Shown here: positions 1 to 7,017 of the stretch, piece by piece
How the letters are laid out: every line of letters starts with the position of its first letter
Numbering within the stretch: position 1 is the stretch's first letter
Assembly (NCBI GenBank): GCA_945878795.1
Contig: CAMDWF010000044.1
Span: forward strand, 1 to 11,308
Direction of reading: 5' to 3'
Origin: Synechococcus sp. UW140
Lineage (GTDB): Bacteria; Cyanobacteriota; Cyanobacteriia; PCC-6307; Cyanobiaceae
DNA: 11,308 bases
Notes under the pieces: generated by a model
What the model was told of the DNA's origin: nothing
Databases searched by the model: none
Seen by the model: the letters and a program-made list of their open reading frames with translations, nothing else
Made by a program: the position numbers and the translations under genes

Positions 1-1
1 C

Positions 2-1138
2 CTTGGCTTCGATGCCTTACGCATCGATACCCTAAAACACATGCCGGTGTGGTTCTGGCAGGAATTCGTGGCCGACATTCAGGCCAGCAAGCCCGAAACG
101 TTCCTGTTCGGGGAGTATGGCTTCGGTTCGCCCTGGGATGGGCGTTATCTGCACTATGCCAACGACTCGGGAGTGTCGGTGCTCGACTTCGCTCTTGCCG
201 GGGCGATCCGCTCTGCCTTCAGCGGCCAAGAGCCAGGTGACTTCCACCTGATCGAGAGGGTGTTGGCGATGGATCCGGTGTATCGGCGCTCCACCACGCT
301 GGTTACCTTCATCGAGAACCACGACATGCCCCGCTTTCTCTCCATCTGTTCCAGCCACGGGGATCTGGAGCTAGCCACGGTGCTGCTGCTAACGCTGCGC
401 GGTATTCCCTGCCTTTTCTATGGAACCGAACAGTATCTGGTGAACGATACCGATGGCGGCAATGATCCCTATAACCGCCCGATGGTGGAGTCTTGGGAAA
501 CGGATTCAAGACTTTCTGATATCATCCGCCGTCTGGCCCTGGTGCGAAAAACCAATCGTGCCCTTGCCTACGGGCGGCACGGCCAGAAGTACATCTCGGA
601 ATCGATCTATGCCTACACTCGCGAATATCGCGACAACCGGGTGTTCGTGGTTGTCAACAAGGGTGAAAACACTTGCTGCGCTATTGAAAATACTGGGCTT
701 CCCGAAGGGCCCCACAGCTGCCTGCTCACGGGTGAAAGCTTCGTGGTGGCTGAAGGGGCGATCCGGACACTCTCCATTCCTGCCAAGGGCGCTGTTGTCC
801 TGGCGGTACAGGGAGAACCATTAAGGGCCACCACGGTGGTCAAGTTTCAAATTAATGACTATGTCACCCGTCCTGGCGAAGTGATGGCCGTCTGCGGTGA
901 TGCCCCTGAACTTGGGGCCTGGGATGTGGACAAGTGCCCCCATCTGGAATTCATCAACGGGGACGTCTGGTTCGCCGAAGTGGGTTTTGATGAATCGGCT
1001 GGAAAGCCGATTCGCTTCAAGTTCCTGGTGCTGCGCTTTCAGGGTCAGGAGCCCATCTACGAGAATCTGGTCTGCCGCACCTTCCTGTTGCCCAGCGGCG
1101 GCTCGGTAAAGCTTGATCTCGATTGGGACCGGCAGTAG
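2..1138 (+). CDS. GH13 alpha-amylase-family enzyme with C-terminal CBM20 (5' partial)
   Basis: This enzyme would hydrolyse or transglycosylate alpha-1,4-glucans such as glycogen or starch. The reading frame is already open at base 2, so only the last 378 residues are visible. The fragment opens with GH13 conserved region II (GFDALRIDTLKH), with the nucleophile Asp at fragment residue 9. Region III (FLFGEYG) follows with the acid/base Glu at residue 38, and region IV (FIENHDMPRF) has the transition-state Asp at residue 108. A GIPCLFYGTEQYL stretch and a GGNDPYNRPM stretch resemble cyclodextrin glucanotransferases. After a short domain C, a CBM20 starch-binding domain fills about residues 277-375. 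I see no IPT/TIG domain between domain C and CBM20, so an amylase is more likely than a true CGTase. It converges on the histidine phosphatase gene, 25 nt away. The exact product specificity cannot be read from this fragment. Confidence 0.9.
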   Translation, partial: LGFDALRIDTLKHMPVWFWQEFVADIQASKPETFLFGEYGFGSPWDGRYLHYANDSGVSVLDFALAGAIRSAFSGQEPGDFHLIERVLAMDPVYRRSTTLVTFIENHDMPRFLSICSSHGDLELATVLLLTLRGIPCLFYGTEQYLVNDTDGGNDPYNRPMVESWETDSRLSDIIRRLALVRKTNRALAYGRHGQKYISESIYAYTREYRDNRVFVVVNKGENTCCAIENTGLPEGPHSCLLTGESFVVAEGAIRTLSIPAKGAVVLAVQGEPLRATTVVKFQINDYVTRPGEVMAVCGDAPELGAWDVDKCPHLEFINGDVWFAEVGFDESAGKPIRFKFLVLRFQGQEPIYENLVCRTFLLPSGGSVKLDLDWDRQ

Positions 1139-1151
1139 GGCGGCCGGCCCT
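1137..1151. terminator. Possible hairpin between convergent genes
   Basis: AGGGC-GGCCG-GCCCT forms a 5-bp stem with a 5-nt loop, overlapping the amylase stop codon and lying in the 25-nt gap before the end of the facing phosphatase gene. There is no T tract on either side, so it is at best a weak or Rho-assisted bidirectional terminator. The site supports the idea; the lack of T residues argues against it. Confidence 0.25.
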
Positions 1152-1163
1152 GGGGAATCAGGC

Positions 1164-1757
1164 TCACGCAACCAGGGGTGCGTTCCAGCACTTCACTGCC
1201 GGCATACCCCGGTAATAGGAAAGGATTGTGAGGGTGGAGGTATCGAGCAGGAAATGGGCTCCGTGGCTGGGCGATAGCTCGATCCAGCGGGCCACGAACA
1301 CCCGGAACACGTGGCCATGGGCGAACAATGCCACCCTGCCGCCGTTCTGCCGCACCCGACGGATGACGCGATCCACCCGTTCACCCACCTCGGCGGGGCT
1401 TTCCCCTTCTGGACAGCCATCGCGAAACACCAGCCAACCGGGGTGCTGCCCGTGAATCGCCGCGGGCGTCAGGCCTTCGTAGCTGCCGTAATTCCACTCG
1501 GCCAGATCAGGATCGATGCTGGCTTGATCACCCAGGCCAGCCAGTTCGCAGGTGCGGCGGGCCCGCTGCAGGGGGCTGCAAAGCACCAGGGAAAAGTCGC
1601 GCTCCGCCAACACCGGGGCGAGCAGGCGGGCAGCTGCTTCGCCATGGTCGGTGAGGGGGATATCGGTGCTGCCGGTGTGCTGACCCGAGAGGCTCCATTC
1701 AGTCTCGCCGTGGCGAATCAGAAACACTTCACCTGGAGATTGCTGGCCGTTTTGCAT
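1164..1757 (-). CDS. Histidine phosphatase (phosphoglycerate-mutase-like acid phosphatase)
   Basis: This 197-residue protein belongs to the histidine phosphatase superfamily, which removes phosphate from small phosphorylated metabolites through a phosphohistidine. The RHG motif is at residues 15-17 (catalytic His16). A conserved Glu lies in LAEWNYGSYEG (Glu87), and the second catalytic His is in FAHGHVFR (His147). The WSLSGQHTGSTDIPLT stretch after the RHG box, together with LAEWNYGSYEGLT and GCPEGES, resembles mycobacterial Rv3214-type acid phosphatases and the yeast sedoheptulose-bisphosphatase Shb17 group more than glycolytic phosphoglycerate mutase. The natural substrate is unknown. No signal peptide is visible, so it is probably cytoplasmic. 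It lies 72 nt downstream of glgP on the same strand and may be co-transcribed. The ATG at 1757 lacks an obvious Shine-Dalgarno sequence. Confidence 0.9.
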   Translation of the reverse strand: MQNGQQSPGEVFLIRHGETEWSLSGQHTGSTDIPLTDHGEAAARLLAPVLAERDFSLVLCSPLQRARRTCELAGLGDQASIDPDLAEWNYGSYEGLTPAAIHGQHPGWLVFRDGCPEGESPAEVGERVDRVIRRVRQNGGRVALFAHGHVFRVFVARWIELSPSHGAHFLLDTSTLTILSYYRGMPAVKCWNAPLVA

Positions 1758-1771
1758 TGTGGTGACTTATC

Positions 1772-1794
1772 TGGGAGATAATGTTTGGGAGATA
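1772..1794. repeat. Two 9-bp direct repeats upstream of the phosphatase gene
   Basis: TGGGAGATA occurs at 1772-1780 and again at 1786-1794, a 14-bp period, with a degenerate third copy (TGGAGAT) at about 1796-1802. On the transcribed minus strand this reads TATCTCCCA twice, ending 15 nt before the phosphatase ATG. It is the only repeated structure in the 72-nt gap after glgP and could bind a regulator. This is seen directly; the function is inferred. Confidence 0.45.
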
Positions 1795-1829
1795 CTGGAG
1801 ATGGGCGTTCAGGCGTTGCCGCTGGTCAT

Positions 1830-4331
1830 CTAGGGAGTTAGGGGGTGGACATTCCAGATGGAGCTGGCGTAGTCCCGGATGGCGCGGTCCGAGGAGAAAA
1901 AGCCACTGCGCGCGGTGTTGAGCAGGGACATCGTCGTCCAGCGCCGGCGATCGAGCCAGACTGCGTCGACCCGGCTCTGGGCCTGCATGTAGTCGTCAAA
2001 ATCGGCCAGCACAAAGAACGGATCTTGGCCCCGCAGTTTGTCCAGCAGGGGTCGGAACAGATCCCGCTCCCCGCCGCTGAAATGACCCTGTTCAATCAGG
2101 GCGAAGGCCTCCTGCAGGGCGGGAAGGCGCTCCAGCCATTCCCAGGGACGGTACTGGCCGCGAAGCTGGCGGATCTCCTCGACTGTTTTGCCAAAGAGAA
2201 AGAAGTTGTCGGCCCCAACCTGCTGGCGGATCTCCACATTCGCCCCATCCAGGGTGCCGATGGTTAGGGCCCCATTCATGCTGAACTTCATGTTGCCGGT
2301 GCCGGAGGCCTCCAGGCCGGCCGTGGAGATCTGCTCGGAAAGATCGGCGGCAGGGTACACTTTCTCGCCAACCTTGACATTGTAATCCGGCAAGAAAATC
2401 ACCTTAAGCAGGCCTTTGCAATCTGGGTCGCTATTGATCACCTCGGCGATCCCATTGATGAAGCGAATGATCAGCTTGGCCATGTAATAGCCGGGGGCTG
2501 CTTTGCCGCCGAAAATGACGCTGCGGGGTACCATTCCCGTAGTGTCGCCTTGCTTGATGCGCAGATACTGGACGACGAGATGCAGGGCATTGAGGTGCTG
2601 ACGCTTGTACTCGTGGATGCGTTTCACTTGCACGTCAAAGAGGCTGGTTGGATCCACCAACTGTTCGGTGCGATCGGCGATGAGGGCGGCCAGCCGGCGC
2701 TTGGCCTCGAGCTTGCTGGCCTCCCAGCGGGCCAGAAAGGCCGGGTCGGCTTGGAGGGCTTCAAGCCGCGGCCATTCCTGCTCGCGGGCGGGCCAGTCCG
2801 GGCCGATCGTCTCCCGCAATAACTCGTTCAGCGCAGGGTTGGCCAGGGCCACCCAGCGGCGGGGCGTGACGCCGTTGGTGACATTGGTGAACCGCTCCGG
2901 TTGGAGCCGGGCGAAATCGGCCAGCAGATCCGTCCGGACTAGATCACTGTGCAGGGCCGCCACCCCATTGACGTGATGGGCGGCGACGGTGGCGAGATTG
3001 GCCATGCGCACAGCTTTGCCGCCCTGTTCGGCAATGATCGATACCCGGGCGAGCAGCTCGCCATCGCCGGGGAACCGAATCCGCACCTGTTGCAGGAAGC
3101 GGGCATTGATCTCATAGATCAATTCGAGATGGCGTGGCAGCAGGGAGGCGAACAGGCCCAGATCCCAGGTCTCGAGCGCTTCGGGGAGCAGGGTGTGATT
3201 GGTGTAAGCAATCGAGCGGCAGGTGATGTCCCAGGCCTGATCCCATTCGAGCTGATGCTCATCCAGCAGCAGCCGCATCAGTTCGGCCACGGCGATGGCT
3301 GGATGGGTGTCATTGAGCTGCACCGCCCAGTGGGTCGCAAACTCCTGAACAGCGATGTCACGATTGCGCAGATTGCGCAGCATGTCCTGCAGCGAGCAGC
3401 TCACGAAGAAGAACTGCTGCATCAGTCGCAGCCTGCGGCCGGCATCGTTGCCGTCGTTGGGGTAGAGCACCTTGGAGAGGGTCTCACTGATCACCTTCTG
3501 CTCCACGGCGCCATAGAAATCGCCGCTGTTGAAGGCATGAAAATCAAACGCCTCGGCCGCCTCCGCCTTCCACAGCCGCAGCCGGTTGCAGGTGTTGACG
3601 CGATAGCCGAGCACCGGCACATCATGGGGGATGCCGATGGCCTGTTCGGAGGGAATCCAGCGCACCCGGTGGTGGCCTTGGTCGTCGTGCCATACCTCCG
3701 TGTGGCCCCCGAAGCCGACCCGGCAGCCCATGGACGGCTGCACCAGCTCCCAGGGCCAACCGCCCTTGAGCCACTTGTCGGTGATCTCCACCTGCCAGCC
3801 GTCCCGGATCGCCTGGTCGAAGATGCCGAATTCGTAGCGGATGCCGTAACCGGTCGCCGGGATCTCAAGAGTGGCAAGGGATTCAAGGAAGCAAGCGGCC
3901 AGGCGGCCGAGGCCGCCGTTGCCCAGTCCCGGCTCCTCCTCAAGGGCGAGGATCTGTTCAATGTCATTGATGCCGAAGCGCTGCAGGGCTGCGGCAGCCT
4001 CCGCCTCGATGCCGAGCATTAACAGGTTGTTGCCCAGCTGGGGGCCGATCAGGAACTCCGCCGAGAGGTATGCCACCGCTCGAGGCCTCTGGTGCGCCCG
4101 GAGGGCATCCTGGGTGGCCAGCTGTCGGCTCATCAGCCGATCCCTTACGGCATAACTGAGGGCCAGGTAGTAGTCGTAGGGACTCGCGCTCTCCACCCGG
4201 CGGCCGAGGCTAAAGAAGAGGTGCTCGGCGATGCCCTCGTATAAATCGTTGGCAGCGAGACCGGTCCGCTGCAGATCCCCTGAGCTGGCGGGGCGTGACA
4301 GGTCTGGGGTGTCGGTGAAGGTGCTGCTCAT
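1830..4331 (-). CDS. glgP: Glycogen/starch/alpha-glucan phosphorylase
   Basis: GlgP is a GT35 enzyme that phosphorolyses alpha-1,4-glucans from the non-reducing end to give glucose 1-phosphate, using pyridoxal phosphate. The 833-residue product matches the usual length of about 800-840. Recognisable blocks include the N-terminal YYLALSYAVRDRL and YLSAEFLIGPQLGNNL, then GNGGLGRLAACFLESLAT, the GYGIRYEFGIFDQ segment, VQLNDTHPAIAV, TNVTNGVTPRRW, FDVQVKRIHEYKRQ, and EASGTGNMKFSMNGALTIGT. The last contains the PLP-binding lysine at residue 682, close to Lys680 of the muscle enzyme. The frame stays open upstream to 4538, but the ATG at 4331 (MSSTFTDTPDLS) gives the family-typical start, and the upstream residues look unlike protein. 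The gene diverges from a small Cys/His protein gene and is followed by a phosphatase. With the convergent amylase gene it suggests a glucan-degradation locus. Confidence 0.96.
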   Translation of the reverse strand: MSSTFTDTPDLSRPASSGDLQRTGLAANDLYEGIAEHLFFSLGRRVESASPYDYYLALSYAVRDRLMSRQLATQDALRAHQRPRAVAYLSAEFLIGPQLGNNLLMLGIEAEAAAALQRFGINDIEQILALEEEPGLGNGGLGRLAACFLESLATLEIPATGYGIRYEFGIFDQAIRDGWQVEITDKWLKGGWPWELVQPSMGCRVGFGGHTEVWHDDQGHHRVRWIPSEQAIGIPHDVPVLGYRVNTCNRLRLWKAEAAEAFDFHAFNSGDFYGAVEQKVISETLSKVLYPNDGNDAGRRLRLMQQFFFVSCSLQDMLRNLRNRDIAVQEFATHWAVQLNDTHPAIAVAELMRLLLDEHQLEWDQAWDITCRSIAYTNHTLLPEALETWDLGLFASLLPRHLELIYEINARFLQQVRIRFPGDGELLARVSIIAEQGGKAVRMANLATVAAHHVNGVAALHSDLVRTDLLADFARLQPERFTNVTNGVTPRRWVALANPALNELLRETIGPDWPAREQEWPRLEALQADPAFLARWEASKLEAKRRLAALIADRTEQLVDPTSLFDVQVKRIHEYKRQHLNALHLVVQYLRIKQGDTTGMVPRSVIFGGKAAPGYYMAKLIIRFINGIAEVINSDPDCKGLLKVIFLPDYNVKVGEKVYPAADLSEQISTAGLEASGTGNMKFSMNGALTIGTLDGANVEIRQQVGADNFFLFGKTVEEIRQLRGQYRPWEWLERLPALQEAFALIEQGHFSGGERDLFRPLLDKLRGQDPFFVLADFDDYMQAQSRVDAVWLDRRRWTTMSLLNTARSGFFSSDRAIRDYASSIWNVHPLTP

Positions 4332-4507
4332 GGCCTTGGTCCGGAGGCTTGAACCAATCTGCTGTGTCTGGGTTAAGAGAAACTCCACCTGCTCGCCATC
4401 TTGGTGTTGACTCCCTGCATTGAGGCAACTGCATCGAGAGAACCGCAGCGACGGAACCGCATCAAGCATCGGGCAGAGACGACAAAATCCCCAAGCCCCT
4501 GCTAAGT

Positions 4508-4807
4508 GTGGCCGCCCGCAAAGTCGCCGTGGTGCCATTCAACATCTGCCGGCTGCAGCCCTCCCGCCTTGAAGCTATTGGGGACTGGCCGTGGCTCGAT
4601 CAGGAGGTGCTCCACACCAGCCGCAGTCATCAGGTCTGCATGACCTGCCATTTCTTTCGCCACCACCCGGGGGCCAACGGCATCCCGCTGCTCACCTGCC
4701 ATCTGCATCAAGCCCTGATCGCCCATGGCGAGCACCTCACCCGCAGCTGCAGCGGTTGGACGGCAAACCGGCGTCGCCAGCGGGACCGGGAGCTTGAGGT
4801 GGCGTGA
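4508..4807 (+). CDS. Small conserved Cys/His-rich hypothetical protein
   Basis: The function is not known. The 99-residue product carries a C-terminal cluster, CMTCHFF followed by LLTCHLHQALIAHGEHLT and CSGW, giving four Cys and several His that could hold a metal ion. I recall similar short proteins with a TCHLHQ-L-I-HGEHLT core in picocyanobacteria, but I could not check this. The GTG start at 4508 is the first start codon after an in-frame stop at 4421-4423. Codon third positions from 4508 onward are clearly GC-rich, with second positions poorest, which favours coding over the whole length. An ATG at 4640 preceded by AGG is an alternative start, giving a 55-residue protein with the motif at its very beginning. 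The gene diverges from glgP with 176 nt between the chosen starts, and no Shine-Dalgarno sequence precedes the GTG. Confidence 0.6.
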   Translation: MAARKVAVVPFNICRLQPSRLEAIGDWPWLDQEVLHTSRSHQVCMTCHFFRHHPGANGIPLLTCHLHQALIAHGEHLTRSCSGWTANRRRQRDRELEVA

Positions 4808-4849
4808 CCAAGCCTGTAATGAGAGGGCCGGCCGGCAAGCGCATCGGCG

Positions 4850-4878
4850 TTGGCACCATGGCCCGAAGGGCTTATCAT
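4850..4878 (+). promoter_or_regulatory. Sigma70-type promoter for the CNBD protein gene
   Basis: TTGGCA at 4850-4855 and TATCAT at 4873-4878 are separated by exactly 17 bp, and each hexamer matches the consensus at five of six positions. Transcription would begin near 4885 and leave a leader of about 100 nt before the ATG at 4984. It lies just after the stop of the preceding plus-strand gene, so it probably starts a new transcript that may run on into the phosphate-binding protein gene. Confidence 0.6.
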
Positions 4879-4983
4879 ATTGTAATTAGGCCATCCACGA
4901 CAATGTAAACACAATTTCAACTAGCGCTCCGTGCCCTCCAGCTTCTGCTGTTCCCTTCCCTTCAAGCCCACTGCCATTTCAAT

Positions 4984-5376
4984 ATGAACATTAACGACAA
5001 TCTTGAGATGAGTACCATCAGGGCTTTGGCCGGTAAACGTGACCTTAGCTCGGTCAAACAAGGCGACATTATTTTTCGCAAGGGAGAGCTTAGAGGCAAG
5101 CTTTACAGCCTAGTATCTGGAGAAGTGCAGCTCAATTGGGGTGATGATGGCGTGGAAACAATCGCACCAGGTAGTTCTTTTGGTATTGGAGCCCTGGTGG
5201 ATCCAGAGCATCGTCGCTTCGGCACTGCCGTGGCCCTTTGCGACAGTGAGTTGCTGGAGATGAACCGCGCCGAATTCTTGTTTGCCCTGCAGGAATTGCC
5301 GATGTTTAGCTTGGAGATGCTGCATGATCTAGAGCAGCGTCTGCAGAAGATTAAAACGCAAGTGGGTGGTCGTTGA
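4984..5376 (+). CDS. Stand-alone cyclic nucleotide-binding-domain (CRP-like) protein
   Basis: The 130-residue product is a single CRP/CAP-type cyclic nucleotide-binding beta-barrel. The sequence runs from GDIIFRKGELRGKLYSLVSGEVQL through SFGIGALVDPEHRRFGTAVAL to the C-helix (EFLFALQELPMFSLEMLHDLEQRL). There is no C-terminal helix-turn-helix and no other effector domain. The phosphate-binding cassette is degenerate: the Glu of the usual FGE-AL motif is replaced (FGIGAL), and the Arg-Ser/Thr that contacts the cyclic phosphate is not clearly present. It may therefore bind another ligand or act as a protein-interaction module. An internal ATG at 5008 (MSTIRALAG) is a plausible alternative start. 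Neither start has a Shine-Dalgarno sequence, and the leader is pyrimidine-rich. The pstS-like gene follows on the same strand after 147 nt. Base composition is less GC-rich than that of the neighbouring metabolic genes. Confidence 0.85.
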   Translation: MNINDNLEMSTIRALAGKRDLSSVKQGDIIFRKGELRGKLYSLVSGEVQLNWGDDGVETIAPGSSFGIGALVDPEHRRFGTAVALCDSELLEMNRAEFLFALQELPMFSLEMLHDLEQRLQKIKTQVGGR

Positions 5377-5387
5377 TTCTGCCGCTA

Positions 5388-5421
5388 GGTTCTTTGATCA
5401 TTGTTGATGTGGTCAAGAACC
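5388..5421 (+). other. Imperfect hairpin just after the CNBD gene
   Basis: GGTTCTTTGA at 5388-5397 pairs with TCAAGAACC at 5413-5421, giving a nine-pair stem with one bulged base and a loop of about 15 nt, 11 nt after the stop codon. It is not followed by a T run, so it is not a standard intrinsic terminator. It could be an mRNA-stabilising or processing hairpin between this gene and pstS. Confidence 0.35.
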
Positions 5422-5523
5422 ATGACAAAACTAACAAACGGCCCAGGATCCATCAATTAACCTTGATCGGTCGAATTTCCTTTCCTTTCCTCCCCTTCCT
5501 TCCCTGTCCTTGAGCCTATTGTC

Positions 5524-6597
5524 ATGGCATTGTCCTGTTTGCCTAAGCTCCCGCTCCTCTCGATTCAGATCGCGGCGGCATTCACCGCCGTCCTGGCCAC
5601 TTCGCCGCTAGCCCACGCTGATTCTCTTGCCCAAGGCGCTGGCAGCAATGCTGCCAGCATCAGAATCGGTGGCTCCAGCACGGTGTTCCCGATCATGGAG
5701 GAGGCGTTAAGAGCTTTCCGCGAGGCAGGAAACAGCACAAAAATTGATCTCAAAGAGACAGGGACCAGCGATGGATTCAGGCGGTTCTGTAACGGCCAGC
5801 TGGAGATAGTTAATGCCTCGCGGCCGATCAACAGCAAGGAGCTCAAAGCCTGCTCCAGCAACCGAATCAATTTCATCGAGCTACCGATTGCTTTCGATGC
5901 CCTCACCATCGTGGTGAATCCCGCCAATACCTGGGCCAAGCAGATCAGCACCAAGGAATTGTCCCGGCTCTGGGGGCAGCAGGCTGAGGGAAAGATCGAC
6001 CGCTGGAAAGAAGTGAACCTCGACTGGCCTGATCGGCCCATCAAGCTCTGCGGTCCTGGCAAGGACTCGGGAACCTATGATTATTTCAATAAAGCCATCA
6101 ATAGTAATGCTGAAAATTCGCGGCGAGATTATACCTCTAGCGAAGATGATAATGTTATTGTCAGGTGTGTGGCTCAAAATCCTAACGCCATCGGCTATTT
6201 TGGCCTCAGCTACTACAAAGCCAATCAAGGCAAGTTGAGGGCTCTTGGGATTGTTACGTCAACAGGCACCGTGATTCCATCGGTTGCCAATGTTCAGGCA
6301 GGGCGCTATCAGCCACTTTCGCGGCCATTATTTATCTACATCAACGACAAGGCTCTCGCTAGCAGGCCTGATCTGCAAAGGTTCACAACATTTACTGTTC
6401 GCAATGGCCTGCGACTTGTTGGCAAGACAGGAGATGTTCCCCTGCCGGCCAGCACCTATCAACTGGTTGAATCGAAACTTTATAAACGAGTCACCGGAAG
6501 TGCCTTCTCGGGTGATCTGCCGGTCGGCCTCAGCATCGGAGAGGCGCTGCGGCGGAGTTTTGATGCCAACAAGCAGCCTCAATTCCGCTCGTTCTGA
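5524..6597 (+). CDS. pstS: Periplasmic phosphate-binding protein, PstS/SphX type
   Basis: This 357-residue protein is a substrate-binding component of the high-affinity phosphate ABC transporter family. An N-terminal signal peptide has a hydrophobic core at about residues 11-30 and an AHA-DS signal peptidase I site after residue 32. There is no lipobox, so it should be soluble in the periplasm. Phosphate-pocket motifs are present: GGSSTVFP near residue 50, TGTSDGF, NASRPI, and GPGKDSGTYDYF in the second lobe. The length and layout fit cyanobacterial SphX/PstS proteins. No pstC, pstA or pstB is nearby, so it is an orphan that must use a permease encoded elsewhere. It lies downstream of the CNBD gene. 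Only one isolated Pho-box-like octamer (TTAACCTT, 5457-5464) is seen upstream. The leader at about 5479-5513 is a pyrimidine tract and no Shine-Dalgarno sequence is evident. Parts of the gene, around 6080-6180, are noticeably AT-richer than the flanks. Confidence 0.92.
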   Translation: MALSCLPKLPLLSIQIAAAFTAVLATSPLAHADSLAQGAGSNAASIRIGGSSTVFPIMEEALRAFREAGNSTKIDLKETGTSDGFRRFCNGQLEIVNASRPINSKELKACSSNRINFIELPIAFDALTIVVNPANTWAKQISTKELSRLWGQQAEGKIDRWKEVNLDWPDRPIKLCGPGKDSGTYDYFNKAINSNAENSRRDYTSSEDDNVIVRCVAQNPNAIGYFGLSYYKANQGKLRALGIVTSTGTVIPSVANVQAGRYQPLSRPLFIYINDKALASRPDLQRFTTFTVRNGLRLVGKTGDVPLPASTYQLVESKLYKRVTGSAFSGDLPVGLSIGEALRRSFDANKQPQFRSF

Positions 6598-6667
6598 GTC
6601 GCCTTTTCCCCTTTAAGTTACCCGAGCAATTATTCCATATTACCTCCAGGCCGATGGTGCGCTGGGA

Positions 6668-6681
6668 CACCCCATGGGGTG
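6668..6681. promoter_or_regulatory. 14-bp perfect palindrome, possible operator
   Basis: CACCCCATGGGGTG is self-complementary over all 14 bases. It lies 71 nt after the pstS-like stop codon and 73 nt before the next ATG. Two similar 9-mers follow, CTTGAACCT (6692-6700) and CTTTAACCT (6708-6716), 16 bp apart. No promoter hexamers could be fixed with confidence. The palindrome may be a regulator site for the small membrane protein gene. Confidence 0.35.
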
Positions 6682-6753
6682 ATGTAGAACGCTTGAACCT
6701 AAGCCATCTTTAACCTGCAGGTGCAAGATTAATCTACGTTTTGCCTAGCAGTG

Positions 6754-7017
6754 ATGCGATTTCTCCCTGCCGAAGATCAATTCATCGTTGATCGCGCCCT
6801 TGCCCTTGGCCTAAACGATGCCGTTCCTGCGCCGGCCTACTTGTCACCCGATCTGTGCATTGCGCTCAGCTTCTTGTTGGCGGTGCCTTCCTTCGGGCTC
6901 TCCTTGCTTTTGGTTCCCATCTTCTGGGTTGCTCAGCACGATCGAACCAAGCATCGAATCATGGGCTTGCGGAAGCAGCTTGAGGAGGATTCTTACCGCG
7001 GTGTGCTGAGTGACTGA
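6754..7017 (+). CDS. Small one-helix membrane protein, hypothetical
   Basis: The 87-residue product has a short soluble N-terminus (MRFLPAEDQFIVDRALALGL). One hydrophobic segment follows at about residues 34-58 (from LCIALSF to VPIFWV), and then a basic and helical tail (HDRTKHRIMGLRKQLEEDSYRG). This indicates a single membrane span. I do not recognise a family with a known function. A GTG at 6751 directly precedes the ATG at 6754; the ATG is preferred. The last 25 nt overlap tail-to-tail with the facing phytase-like gene, so the two 3' ends interfere or one of them is extended. Confidence 0.65.
   Translation: MRFLPAEDQFIVDRALALGLNDAVPAPAYLSPDLCIALSFLLAVPSFGLSLLLVPIFWVAQHDRTKHRIMGLRKQLEEDSYRGVLSD

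Noticed and set aside
2949..4022. 357-codon plus-strand open frame inside glgP
   Set aside because: It is antisense to highly conserved glgP sequence, and its translation has no recognisable domain; GC-rich genes commonly throw such shadows.
4821..4836. GGCCGGCC-rich stretch after the Cys/His gene as a terminator
   Set aside because: It has a short GC palindrome but no T run, and the promoter for the next gene follows directly.
5457..5464. TTAACCTT as a Pho box for pstS
   Set aside because: Known cyanobacterial Pho boxes are tandem octamers about 11 bp apart; here only one copy is present, so a chance match is likely.
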